Shown in pieces: positions 42,087 through 49,697 of a stretch of 64,000 nt of DNA. Numbering within the stretch: the first letter of the stretch is position 1; each line of letters opens with the position of its first letter. Origin of the DNA: Paenibacillus sp. 32O-W (GTDB lineage Bacteria > Bacillota > Bacilli > Paenibacillales > NBRC-103111); contig NZ_VEGP01000012.1 of NCBI RefSeq assembly GCF_007679495.1, positions 41,651-105,650 of the forward strand, given 5' to 3'. The translations under genes were made by a program, and so were the position numbers. Under the pieces are notes generated by a model that saw only the letters and a program-made list of their open reading frames with translations, did not search any database and had not been told where the DNA came from.

Positions 42087-42950
42087 TCATGAACCGAGCA
42101 TCGCCTTTTTCCGCCGTGTCCTTATCGTGCGAATGAGCAGCCCTTGTTTCGGAGACAGCATAAATGCGGCAAAGAACAAAACGGTCGCAACAATGACGAT
42201 ACTGGCCCCGGAAGCCAAATTATAGACGTAGCTGATATACATTCCGGCGATCGATGAAATAACCCCGAACAAGGACGACAGATAGATCATGATCCACAGC
42301 CTGTTGGTCAGCAAGTATGCCGTGGCTGCAGGCGTAATCAGCATGGCTACGACGAGAATAATCCCCACCGTTTGCAGGGAAGCGACGGTCACCATCGTCA
42401 GCAAGGTCATCAGGATATAGTGGATCAACCGGTTAGGTAATCCGTAAGCTGCCGACATGGTCGGGTCGAAGGTGCTGACCAGCAGCTCTTTGTAGAATAA
42501 ATGAATCGTCCCGATGACTACAATCCCGATAATTAATGTAAACCACATTTCGGAGGCCCGGACAGCCAGCACATTGCCAAACAGAATATGGTATAGATCG
42601 GTGCTGCTCTTCAACAGGGTGATCAAAATAATTCCCAAAGCAAAAGCGAAAGTAAACATGATACCGATCGAAATATCGTTCTTGATCCGGCTGTTCTGGC
42701 TGACGAAGCCGATGCCGACCGCGGTCAATATTCCCGTGGCGACGGCGCCGATAAAAAAGTTAATGCCCAGCATATAAGAAATGGCTACCCCGGGAAGAAC
42801 CGCGTGGGAGATGGCATCCCCCATCAAAGCCATGCCGCGCAGAATGATGAAGCAGCCGATCACGCCGCAGATAATACCGACCATGATAGAGGTCAGAAGG
42901 GCCTTCTGCATAAAGCCATAGTTCATAATGGCATCGATAAAAGTCATCAT
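42087..42950 (-). CDS. Metal ABC transporter permease (MntC/ZnuB family)
   Basis: A 287-residue integral membrane protein with about eight spans, of the ABC-3 permease family: FMQKALLTSIMVGIICGVIG at the start, MGDAISHAVLPGVAISY, STFDPTMSAAYGLPNRLIHY (cytoplasmic coupling region) and VASLQTVGIILVVAMLITPA. It pairs with the ATPase upstream, whose stop overlaps its start by four bases, and with the receptor downstream. Direction of transport is import. Confidence 0.9.
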   Translation of the reverse strand: MMTFIDAIMNYGFMQKALLTSIMVGIICGVIGCFIILRGMALMGDAISHAVLPGVAISYMLGINFFIGAVATGILTAVGIGFVSQNSRIKNDISIGIMFTFAFALGIILITLLKSSTDLYHILFGNVLAVRASEMWFTLIIGIVVIGTIHLFYKELLVSTFDPTMSAAYGLPNRLIHYILMTLLTMVTVASLQTVGIILVVAMLITPAATAYLLTNRLWIMIYLSSLFGVISSIAGMYISYVYNLASGASIVIVATVLFFAAFMLSPKQGLLIRTIRTRRKKAMLGS

Positions 42951-43690
42951 AGGCCCACCCCCAATTCTTTCATAAACGAAAATTCGCCGCGATAGGCTCT
43001 GGCCAGAATGTCCGGGCGGAACACATCTTCCACCGGGCCGAAGCTGATCAGCTCCCGGTTTAGCAGGATCAATTGGTTAAAATAGGCGCTCGCCTTATTC
43101 AAGTCGTGATGCACGACGATGATCGTTTTGCCGCTGTCCTTCAACTGCTTCAGAATAGCGATAATCGTCTCTTCGCTGGCCAGATCGACACCGACGAACG
43201 GTTCATCCAGGAAGAAAATTTCCGATTGCTGGGCCAATGCCCTCGCAAGAAACACGCGCTGCTGCTGGCCCCCTGACAATTCACCGATTTGCCGCCGGCT
43301 GAAGGCTTCCATTCCGACCCGCTCAAGACATTGATAGGCCCATTCCCGCTGTTCCTTCTTCGGACGCCTGAACAGGCCCAGTTTGGGATAGGTGCCGAGA
43401 AGAACCGTATCCAGCACCGTGATGGGAAAGGTCCAATCGATATCGTTGCGCTGCGGAACATAGGCGATCTGCTTGCGAATCTCGGCAATCGATTTATCAA
43501 AGTACGTAATGTTGCCTTTGTCTTTCGGAATCAGATCGAGCAGCGCTTTTAACAAAGTCGATTTCCCGGCGCCGTTCGGGCCGATGACTCCGACCAGATT
43601 ACCCGGGGCAAGAGAGAAGGATACATCTTTGATCGCTTCGTTCCCATGGTAGGAAACATAAAGATGCTCGACGGTAATAGCTGCGGACAT
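42947..43690 (-). CDS. Metal ABC transporter ATP-binding protein
   Basis: A 247-residue ABC ATPase with Walker A GPNGAGKST, the Q-loop in YVPQRND, signature LSGGQQQR, Walker B EIFFLDEPF and the switch His in VVHHDLNK. QRNDIDWTFP after the Q-loop is typical of the Mn/Zn importer group. AGAGGTGACG precedes the ATG. First gene of the unit; a 12-bp palindrome about 45 bases upstream may be the metalloregulator site. Confidence 0.92.
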   Translation of the reverse strand: MSAAITVEHLYVSYHGNEAIKDVSFSLAPGNLVGVIGPNGAGKSTLLKALLDLIPKDKGNITYFDKSIAEIRKQIAYVPQRNDIDWTFPITVLDTVLLGTYPKLGLFRRPKKEQREWAYQCLERVGMEAFSRRQIGELSGGQQQRVFLARALAQQSEIFFLDEPFVGVDLASEETIIAILKQLKDSGKTIIVVHHDLNKASAYFNQLILLNRELISFGPVEDVFRPDILARAYRGEFSFMKELGVGL

Positions 43691-43734
43691 TGTTCGTCAC
43701 CTCTTATTCCATGCGTGTCATTCTAACAGTATAT

Positions 43735-43746
43735 TAATCAGGATTA
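43735..43746. promoter_or_regulatory. Candidate metalloregulator palindrome
   Basis: TAATC-AG-GATTA lies in the spacer of a possible minus-strand promoter (TGGCGA, 17 bases, TATACT). A site between -35 and -10 fits repression by an MntR/DtxR-type protein, but the match to the known MntR box of bacilli is weak. Confidence 0.35.
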
Positions 43747-43873
43747 GCCTTCGCCACATTTCTTTCGATAAAGAATACAATATGTTCTTATGAAAAAATG
43801 TTTACCTAGGCAAAATTTTAAAGGCGATTCCGCATCCTGTCAATATAAATCTTGGTTTCGAAAATGTTCCTAA

Positions 43874-43931
43874 AAACGTCAAGAGTGCGAACGGCAACCG
43901 GTTGACGTTTCTGTTTTATATATACTACAAT
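43874..43931 (+). promoter_or_regulatory. Promoter of the thiol-disulfide oxidoreductase gene with overlapping inverted repeat
   Basis: TTGACG (43902-43907), 18 bases, TACAAT (43926-43931). The -35 box is part of TTGACGTTT, which is exactly complementary to AAACGTCAA at 43874-43882, so a repressor or hairpin could block it. This is 83 bases before the start codon. Confidence 0.5.
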
Positions 43932-44014
43932 CCATAGTGTAAGTGAGTTGGAACGGTTGCATAGAAGCGGTATAATAAGTGGGTCCTGAGTTGACGAAAG
44001 GAGAAGCAATCAAC

Positions 44015-44545
44015 ATGAAGAAATACCGGAAATGGCTCCAGATCGGAATACTAACCATCTTCGTCGTGCTGGGAGTAGTTACGGTTGCAAATACCTTCTC
44101 GGCAAGCGGAAGCTCGGCCAAGGAAGGAAATTTGGCCCCGGAATTTACTTTGTACGACCTCAGTGGAAATAAACATTCCCTCGGCGAATATCGGGGTAAG
44201 GCGGTTCTTGTCAATTTCTGGGGCACGTTCTGCCCGCCTTGTAAGGATGAGATGCCCGCTATTCAGAATCAATATGATAAATGGAAGGAACAGGGGCTGG
44301 AGGTGCTCGGTCTCAACCTGGGTGAATCCAAGGTGACGATCGACAGCTTCGTCAGACAAGAAAACGTACGCTTTTCGATCTTGATGGACCGTAATTTGGA
44401 AACCGCCAGAAACAAATATAACGTGACCCGATATCCGACATCGTTCTTTATCCGGCCGGATGGGGTCATTCATAAAGTGTACGTTGGAGAAATGAATGAA
44501 CAGATTATTGAGGCGCTGGTCAAGGAAATTTTGCCAAGCCAATAA
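44015..44545 (+). CDS. Membrane-anchored thiol-disulfide oxidoreductase, ResA/TlpA-like
   Basis: A 176-residue thioredoxin-fold protein on the outer face of the membrane, held by one N-terminal span (WLQIGILTIFVVLGVVTVA). The active site is VNFWGTFCPPCKDEMP, followed by the TlpA-type insert (VLGLNLGE) and the cis-Pro loop RYPTSFF. ResA-type proteins reduce the haem-binding cysteines of apocytochrome c; the usual motif there is CEPC, so CPPC could equally point to a StoA-like sporulation role. The ATG at 44015 follows AAAGGAGAAG. The neighbouring FixH/YtkA-like gene and Cu-ATPase fit a respiratory or copper-handling context. Confidence 0.88.
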   Translation: MKKYRKWLQIGILTIFVVLGVVTVANTFSASGSSAKEGNLAPEFTLYDLSGNKHSLGEYRGKAVLVNFWGTFCPPCKDEMPAIQNQYDKWKEQGLEVLGLNLGESKVTIDSFVRQENVRFSILMDRNLETARNKYNVTRYPTSFFIRPDGVIHKVYVGEMNEQIIEALVKEILPSQ

Positions 44546-44599
44546 GAACCGGAGAACGGAGCTTGCTGTAGATAGATATTAAAGTGGGGGAGGCATCCT

Positions 44600-45115
44600 G
44601 TGTTGAAGAGGCGGTCTCATCTGGCCATACTTGTTTTTTTGATGCTTATGGTCAGTTTTGCTGCGGTTTCTTACGCAGAAGAAGAAAAAGAAGAAGGAAT
44701 TTTCATTTCCAGTGTTTCCTTGAGTGAAGTATATGCGAATACGAAAACGGAGTACTACGTGAAAGTGATCGATGCCGGCGTGGAGCCGGGCACGGAGAGG
44801 GACAAGCTGCCGGCGGCGGATGCCAAGGTGAGCATCCGGATGACCAAAGGCTCCCAGGAATTAAAGCAGGAGCTCGTATTCAGCGGGGAAGAGGGCTATA
44901 AGGGAGAGGTCACTTTTCCCGAAGCGGGATTGTGGAATATAGTCATATCGGCCGTGGATCAGAATAATGAAGCTCATTCGGACATGCTGGAAATGGAGCT
45001 GACGGTCAAGGAGAAAAGCAATGAAATGACCTACTTATGGCTCGGGATTATGGCGCTGTTCGCGGCGGGCATCATCTATGTGATATTTCGAATCCGCAAA
45101 TTAATGAAAAGATAA
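44600..45115 (+). CDS. FixH/YtkA-like exported protein with C-terminal anchor
   Basis: A 171-residue protein: signal peptide (LAILVFLMLMVSFAAVSYA), an extracytoplasmic beta domain of about 110 residues (EYYVKVIDAGVEPG, AKVSIRMTKG, GYKGEVTFPEAGLWNIVISA) and a C-terminal membrane helix (MTYLWLGIMALFAAGIIYVI) with a basic tail. The central pattern, ending in a Trp-containing strand, matches FixH/YtkA-like domains linked to copper and cytochrome oxidase assembly. GTG start with GGGGAGG upstream. It follows the thioredoxin-like gene after 54 bases and is followed by two terminators. Confidence 0.72.
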   Translation: MLKRRSHLAILVFLMLMVSFAAVSYAEEEKEEGIFISSVSLSEVYANTKTEYYVKVIDAGVEPGTERDKLPAADAKVSIRMTKGSQELKQELVFSGEEGYKGEVTFPEAGLWNIVISAVDQNNEAHSDMLEMELTVKEKSNEMTYLWLGIMALFAAGIIYVIFRIRKLMKR

Positions 45116-45141
45116 TGGCATGGAATAGTGCAGTTAGCGTT

Positions 45142-45169
45142 AAAGACATGCGGGAGTGCATGTCTTTTG
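45142..45169. terminator. Rho-independent terminator, first of two
   Basis: AAAGACATGC pairs exactly with GCATGTCTTT around six bases, with TTTTG after it. The A/T-flanked arms allow it to work on both strands, ending also the convergent membrane protein gene. Confidence 0.8.
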
Positions 45170-45192
45170 TCGATTTTATTCAAACACCTTCC

Positions 45193-45221
45193 AAAGACCT
45201 GTATGTTTGCAGGTCTTTTTT
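45193..45221 (+). terminator. Rho-independent terminator, second of two
   Basis: AAAGACCTG pairs with CAGGTCTTT around eight bases and is followed by more Ts. Confidence 0.85.
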
Positions 45222-45255
45222 CTTCTGTGCCCTGAGGAAGTATTCGTCATTTATT

Positions 45256-45825
45256 TTAATGCGAGTGGCGGGAGGTCGGCGGGAGTGTTTCGACCAATGT
45301 ACCCGGAACATGCTGGAGAGCAAAAAGAATAATGAGAGCAACGACCAGAAACAGGGTCACGGGCCGGAACCAGAAGGATCGGTCAGTCCGGGATTCCTCT
45401 TGGTGACCACTGTCGTGGAGCATGACAAAAATAAGAAAAATAATGACACTGTACAAAACCACCATCCATTGGACGATAGCTCCGACATCCTCCGGCGGCA
45501 TCATTTCCGTCAGCATAGCCCCCATCATTCCGGCCATAACCCCCGATAGGAGCCCGTCTATTACGGCCATTATTCCGACGGGAGCGCCTGCCAGAGCGCC
45601 TGCTGCGGCTCCTGCAGCCATTCCCAGCGCAGTCGATTCGGCAAAGGATTCCGGGATCCATGCGGCTATAAGAGAGCCGAGGCCCAGACCAGCCCCCATC
45701 CCCAGAGCCATGGCGGCCGTCATACCGGCCATGGAGGACAGACGCTTCCGATATCGGAATACGGTATAAACAATCCATGCGGCAAGGAGTCCATAGATGA
45801 TCGCGAACGGCATCAAACCGGTCAT
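45256..45825 (-). CDS. Gly/Ala/Met-rich multi-span membrane protein
   Basis: A 189-residue protein with five or six hydrophobic spans, very rich in Gly, Ala and Met (GMTAAMALGMGAGLGLGSLI, GVMAGMMGAMLTEMMPPED). Glycine-zipper-like GxxxG runs are frequent. There is a His-containing C-terminal tail (TSRHSH). I do not recognise a named family. Strong AAAGGAGG eight bases before the ATG proves expression. It is divergent from the Cu+-ATPase gene, and the Met/His content would suit a copper-handling role, but this is inference. Confidence 0.72.
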   Translation of the reverse strand: MTGLMPFAIIYGLLAAWIVYTVFRYRKRLSSMAGMTAAMALGMGAGLGLGSLIAAWIPESFAESTALGMAAGAAAGALAGAPVGIMAVIDGLLSGVMAGMMGAMLTEMMPPEDVGAIVQWMVVLYSVIIFLIFVMLHDSGHQEESRTDRSFWFRPVTLFLVVALIILFALQHVPGTLVETLPPTSRHSH

Positions 45826-45910
45826 CGGACATTCCTCCTTTCATATCTACATTTATATAGCCTGCTTGTTCGAAATATGAAATCCTCCGTAAACATATTC
45901 AAAGGACAAG

Positions 45911-45925
45911 ACCCATATACTGGGT
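45911..45925. promoter_or_regulatory. CsoR/CueR-like palindrome upstream of the Cu-ATPase
   Basis: ACCCA-TATAC-TGGGT, with a TATACT -10-like hexamer in its centre, sits 31 bases before the ATPase start. Copper repressors of the CsoR type bind GC-tipped palindromes with TACCC/GGGTA arms, which this resembles in part. Confidence 0.4.
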
Positions 45926-45955
45926 GGAAAGAAGGGAAAGACGGAGGGGAAGGTC

Positions 45956-48193
45956 ATGGAAGGAAGGAGCCAGACGGACGAATGGAGGATTCGCATAACC
46001 GGAATGACCTGTGCCGCATGCGCAGCGCGAATTGAACGGGTGATCGGAAGAATGGAAGGGGTTCGCGAAATCAAGGTGAACCTGGCTCTGGAGCAGGCCT
46101 CGATTGTTCGCGATCCCCTGCTCGTCACGAAACAGCAGTTGGAGGAACGAATCATTCAATTGGGCTTCGGGGTTGACCAGAATAAGGAAGCGGAGAAGGG
46201 CGAAGACGGACTGGGGCTATCCGCACAGGAGCAGCGCTTCAGGTCTCTGCGCCGCTCTTTCGTGCTGTCGGCTTTATTCACTTTGCCCTTGCTGTGGACG
46301 ATGGTTACCCATTATTCTTTTACTTCCTGGATATGGGTCCCCGCATGGCTGCTTGATCCCTGGGTTCAGCTCGGGCTGGCCTCGATTGTCCAGTTTGTTT
46401 TTGGCCGGCCTTTTTATTTCAACGCTTATTACGCCTTGAAGAATAGAAGCGCCAATATGGATGTTCTGATTGTTCTCGGCACGTCGGCGGCTTTTTTCTA
46501 CAGCCATTATTTAACGGTTCGCTCCATCCATTTGCCTGCAGGGGAGCATGTACCGCTCTACTTCGAAACGAGCGCCATGCTGATTACTATTGTGCTGCTG
46601 GGCAAGTGGATGGAAGCGGCGGCCAAGCGCAAGACGACCGATTCGCTCCGCCATCTCCACGAGCTGAGGCCGAAAGAAGCCAGCGTAATCCGGGATGGGC
46701 AGGAGTGGTCCGTGCCTGCCGGACAGGTCAATCCGGGGGAGGTGGTACGGATACGTCCCGGAGAAAGGATTCCGGTCGACGGCCGGGTCATCTCCGGCTA
46801 TTCCACCGTAGATGAATCGATGCTGACCGGGGAAGCCCTGCCGGTGGACAAACGGCCGGGCGACGAGGTGATCGGGGGGACGGTCAACCGTAGCGGAACG
46901 CTGAAGGTAACCGTCATTCGCGCCGGTGAGGAGACGTCGGCCTCGAGAATGGTCAGACTGTTCGAGCAGGCACAGGCTTCCAAAGCGCCGATTCAGAGAA
47001 TAGCCGACCGGATCTCTGGAGTATTCGTTCCCTGCATCATCGCGATAGCGTCGGCAGCTTTCCTGGCCGGCTATTTCTATCTGGAGCCGGGGATGTTCGG
47101 CAGCGCGCTGGAGCGGGCGATCACTGTGCTCGTTGTGGCATGTCCCTGCGCCCTCGGTTTGGCGACTCCGACCTCGGTACTGGTCGGGTCCGGACGGGCA
47201 GCGGAGCACGGAATCTGGTTCAAGGACGGGAAGACGATGGAGCAGATGCAGCAGGTTCGCACCGTTCTGCTGGACAAGACGGGCACCATTACAGCAGGAA
47301 TGCCTGCCGTTACCGAAGTATACGCTCATCGGGGGGACCGGCTAACCCTGCTGCGCCTTGCGGCATCGGCGGAAGGGCCTTCCGAGCATCCGTTTGCCCA
47401 TGCGGTAGTGCAAGCTGCGCAGATGGAGCAAGTGGACACGGTTGAGCCGGAGAGATTCGCGGTCATTCCGGGCAGCGGTATCCGTGCAATCGTTCAAGGG
47501 CACGAGGTATTAATCGGCACACGGAGGCTTCTGCAGCGTCATGGGGCAGGGCGAATTGAAAATGAACAGCGGGCCGGCGAGTGGGAAGCCCAGGGGAAGA
47601 CAGTGCTATTCATCGCCGTTGATGGCCGGTTCAGCGGCTATATTGCCGTGACTGATCCGATGAAGCCGTCCGTCCGGAAGGCGGTCCGCCGTCTGCGCAA
47701 GCTTAGAGTCCGCACCATAATGGTGTCCGGGGACAATTATCGGACGGCCAGGGCGGTAGCGGAGGAAGCGGGGATTGCCGACGTCCATGCCGAAGTGCTG
47801 CCGGAAGGTAAAGTCGAGCTGGTCCGCAAGCATCAGCAGAACGACAGGAAGGTGGCGATGGTCGGAGACGGCTTGAACGATGCTCCGGCTCTGGCAGCCG
47901 CCGATATTGGCATTGCCGTTGGCGGAGGCACCGATCTTGCTCTGGAGGCGGCGGATGTTCACCTGATGCGGGGAGATCTGAACGGCATCGCCGACGCGAT
48001 CTGGATAAGCAGGCGGACAACGAGGAATATTAAGCAAAATTTAGCATTCGCCTTGCTGTATAATACGATGGCGATCCCGGTCGCTTTCCTCGGCCTGCTC
48101 GCACCTTGGGTAGCCGGAACCGCCATGGCTTTAAGCTCGGTGTCCGTCGTGGCGAACTCTCTTCGCTTAAGGAAGGTAAAGCTGGGACGATAG
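45956..48193 (+). CDS. copA: Cu+-exporting P1B-type ATPase
   Basis: A 745-residue heavy-metal ATPase. One N-terminal HMA domain with [12 protein letters not shown] (Cys19, Cys22), TM pairs, the actuator TGEALPVDK, the ion-site CPC (residues 396-398) in [13 protein letters not shown], the phosphorylated Asp440 in DKTGTITAG, and HPFAHAVV and [10 protein letters not shown]. The last spans have YNTMAIPVA and [15 protein letters not shown], the YN and MxxSS pattern of copper-selective pumps. GGAGGGGAAGG precedes the ATG. No copZ or csoR gene is in the window. Exports Cu+ from the cytoplasm, for detoxification or oxidase supply. Confidence 0.94.
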   Translation: MEGRSQTDEWRIRITGMTCAACAARIERVIGRMEGVREIKVNLALEQASIVRDPLLVTKQQLEERIIQLGFGVDQNKEAEKGEDGLGLSAQEQRFRSLRRSFVLSALFTLPLLWTMVTHYSFTSWIWVPAWLLDPWVQLGLASIVQFVFGRPFYFNAYYALKNRSANMDVLIVLGTSAAFFYSHYLTVRSIHLPAGEHVPLYFETSAMLITIVLLGKWMEAAAKRKTTDSLRHLHELRPKEASVIRDGQEWSVPAGQVNPGEVVRIRPGERIPVDGRVISGYSTVDESMLTGEALPVDKRPGDEVIGGTVNRSGTLKVTVIRAGEETSASRMVRLFEQAQASKAPIQRIADRISGVFVPCIIAIASAAFLAGYFYLEPGMFGSALERAITVLVVACPCALGLATPTSVLVGSGRAAEHGIWFKDGKTMEQMQQVRTVLLDKTGTITAGMPAVTEVYAHRGDRLTLLRLAASAEGPSEHPFAHAVVQAAQMEQVDTVEPERFAVIPGSGIRAIVQGHEVLIGTRRLLQRHGAGRIENEQRAGEWEAQGKTVLFIAVDGRFSGYIAVTDPMKPSVRKAVRRLRKLRVRTIMVSGDNYRTARAVAEEAGIADVHAEVLPEGKVELVRKHQQNDRKVAMVGDGLNDAPALAAADIGIAVGGGTDLALEAADVHLMRGDLNGIADAIWISRRTTRNIKQNLAFALLYNTMAIPVAFLGLLAPWVAGTAMALSSVSVVANSLRLRKVKLGR

Positions 48194-48350
48194 AAGGTTC
48201 GCGCTAACGGGGGCTGAGCACTCGCCATGCGCGCTTAACGTGTCGCGTGATGCATCTGTTAGATTAAAGCGGACTATCCCAATACATAAATCCGAATCAG
48301 AGTGCTGCACGTCCGGGGATGGCGGGCGCCAATGGTTCAGATTGGATGAA

Positions 48351-48379
48351 TTGACGTTTGTTAATTATCAATATATACT
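48351..48379 (+). promoter_or_regulatory. Near-consensus promoter of the CatE-like gene
   Basis: TTGACG, exactly 17 bases, TATACT. The predicted transcript starts about 150 bases before the start codon, giving a long leader. Confidence 0.7.
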
Positions 48380-48380
48380 A

Positions 48381-48397
48381 AGTTACAAAAAGTAACT
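48381..48397. promoter_or_regulatory. Operator-like inverted repeat at the transcription start
   Basis: AGTTAC-AAAAA-GTAACT begins two bases after the -10 box. The TTAC/GTAA half-sites resemble those reported for DUF24/HxlR-family repressors such as YodB and CatR, which control quinone- and catechol-responsive genes including catE in Bacillus subtilis (from memory of that literature). Confidence 0.55.
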
Positions 48398-48402
48398 AAA
48401 TG

Positions 48403-48521
48403 AAGCAGTGGCCATTGCGTCTCTTCGACTGCTCTGCAGAATGAGGAAGGCATGCCGTGGTTTTACAATTTACAGCCGGTGCGCTTGTTTTTTGTAATGC
48501 CATGAAGGAATGACACTGCTT
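48403..48521 (+). ncRNA. Structured 5' leader with alternative stems (candidate)
   Basis: AAGCAGTG (48403-48410) is exactly complementary to CACTGCTT (48514-48521), with CATT/AATG extending it inward (48413-48416 with 48509-48512). Inside, GGCA/TGCC (48449-48452 with 48498-48501) and TTACAA/TTGTAA (48463-48468 with 48492-48497) form a second nested stem. The same 5' arm can instead pair with ACTGCT at 48428-48433. The outer stem ends right at the GGAAAGGG ribosome site. It matches no riboswitch class I know. Confidence 0.4.
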
Positions 48522-48538
48522 GGAAAGGGCGGCCCGTT

Positions 48539-49408
48539 GTGTATACTATACATCCGGATATCCGGCTTGGAGAAGTAAAGCTTAAAGTAAGCAATCTGAA
48601 GCGTTCCCTTGAATTCTACGAGCAAGTCGTAGGCTTGAAAATATTAAAACAAACCTCCGTTACCGCAGAAATGACAGTGGATGGAGTGCATTCCCTGCTG
48701 TCTCTAGAAGAAATCCCCTATGCTCTGGTTGTTCCTCCCCGATCGGCCAGCGGTTTGTACCATTTCGCGATTCTGGTTCCGACGCGCAAGGACCTTGGAG
48801 TAAGCCTGAGAAGGCTTATTCAATCGGGAATATCGATAGGGCAGGCGGATCATCTGGTCAGCGAAGCGCTGTATATTTCGGATCCCGATCATAACGGCAT
48901 TGAAATTTACGCAGACCGGCCGCGGGATGTTTGGCAGAGAGATGCGGACGGAAATTACAGGATGGCGACTGATCCGATCGACTGGGAAGGCTTGTTGAAA
49001 GAGGCGGAGAGTGAGGTCTGGTCCGGTTTGCCGAAAGGGACGACGATCGGGCATGTGCATTTTCATGTCGGTGATCTTCAGCAGGCTGGAGCTTTCTATT
49101 GTGATTTGCTTGGATTTGAAATGGCGGCGGATTATTCCAGACTGATGCGGGCGCTTTTTATCTCTGCGGGCGGCTACCATCATCATATCGGCTTGAATGT
49201 GTGGGCGGGAATCGGCGCTTCCCCGGCTCCTCCTCACGGCACGGGGTTGGCTTATTATACAATCATGTATCCCGATGCTTCCGAATTGGAGACGGCTCTG
49301 CAAAGGATACGCGATGCCGGCGTCCCGTTAGAGGAGCAAGAGGGAGCCTGGATCGTATCCGATCCCTTCGGCATCCGGACAAGGCTGACGGTCATTCCGT
49401 CAGAATAA
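48539..49408 (+). CDS. Catechol-2,3-dioxygenase-like VOC protein (CatE-like)
   Basis: A 289-residue protein with two vicinal-oxygen-chelate modules, each with paired beta-alpha-beta-beta-beta units. The second starts IGHVHFHVGDLQQAGAFYCD (metal His), and contains HHHIGLNVWAG (second His). The expected Glu near the end is not obvious in DPFGIRTRLTV, while the first module has DPDHNGIEIYAD with an acidic residue. Length and layout match CatE of Bacillus subtilis (about 285 residues), which opens catechol rings. GTG start after GGAAAGGG. A DUF24-type operator-like repeat at its promoter supports a quinone/catechol response. Confidence 0.8.
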   Translation: MYTIHPDIRLGEVKLKVSNLKRSLEFYEQVVGLKILKQTSVTAEMTVDGVHSLLSLEEIPYALVVPPRSASGLYHFAILVPTRKDLGVSLRRLIQSGISIGQADHLVSEALYISDPDHNGIEIYADRPRDVWQRDADGNYRMATDPIDWEGLLKEAESEVWSGLPKGTTIGHVHFHVGDLQQAGAFYCDLLGFEMAADYSRLMRALFISAGGYHHHIGLNVWAGIGASPAPPHGTGLAYYTIMYPDASELETALQRIRDAGVPLEEQEGAWIVSDPFGIRTRLTVIPSE

Positions 49409-49434
49409 GAATAGCGGTTGATAAGATAGATTTC

Positions 49435-49462
49435 CCGAGCCTGAGTTGGCTCGGTTTTTTTT
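49435..49462 (+). terminator. Rho-independent terminator of the CatE-like gene
   Basis: CCGAGCC pairs with GGCTCGG around six bases, followed by eight Ts. Confidence 0.88.
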
Positions 49463-49501
49463 ATTTTGGGCCATCCGTGTCCGGGCATATGAAAAACATG
49501 G

Positions 49502-49530
49502 TTGACTGAAAAATAATTTACATATACAAT
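49502..49530 (+). promoter_or_regulatory. Promoter of the FecCD permease unit
   Basis: TTGACT, 17 bases, TACAAT. The surrounding DNA is very AT-rich. No strict 7-1-7 Fur box is visible. A leader of about 160 bases follows, containing a GGCTG/CAGCC hairpin near 49651. Confidence 0.6.
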
Positions 49531-49697
49531 AATTTTTGCATATAGTAAACAAATTTGTCTGTGGACAATACATGCTTAATTAAAAAGTGTGCGGGAAACC
49601 CGGCGAGTGAAAACGCTGCGACGCTTCAACGGCAAGCTTACGGAAGAACAGGCTGGTTGGCAGCCGGACATAATGACATTCAGGAGGGGGATAGCCG

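Noticed and set aside
49502..49545. Fur box in the AT-rich promoter of the importer unit.
   Set aside because: No 7-1-7 inverted repeat close to TGATAATnATTATCA could be found.
49590..49640. Possible cobalamin riboswitch before the FecCD permease (GCGGGAAACCCGG followed by a G/A-rich segment).
   Set aside because: Starts like a B12 riboswitch (GGGAA) but lacks the conserved GCCACTGT box and the usual paired segments, so the resemblance is too weak.
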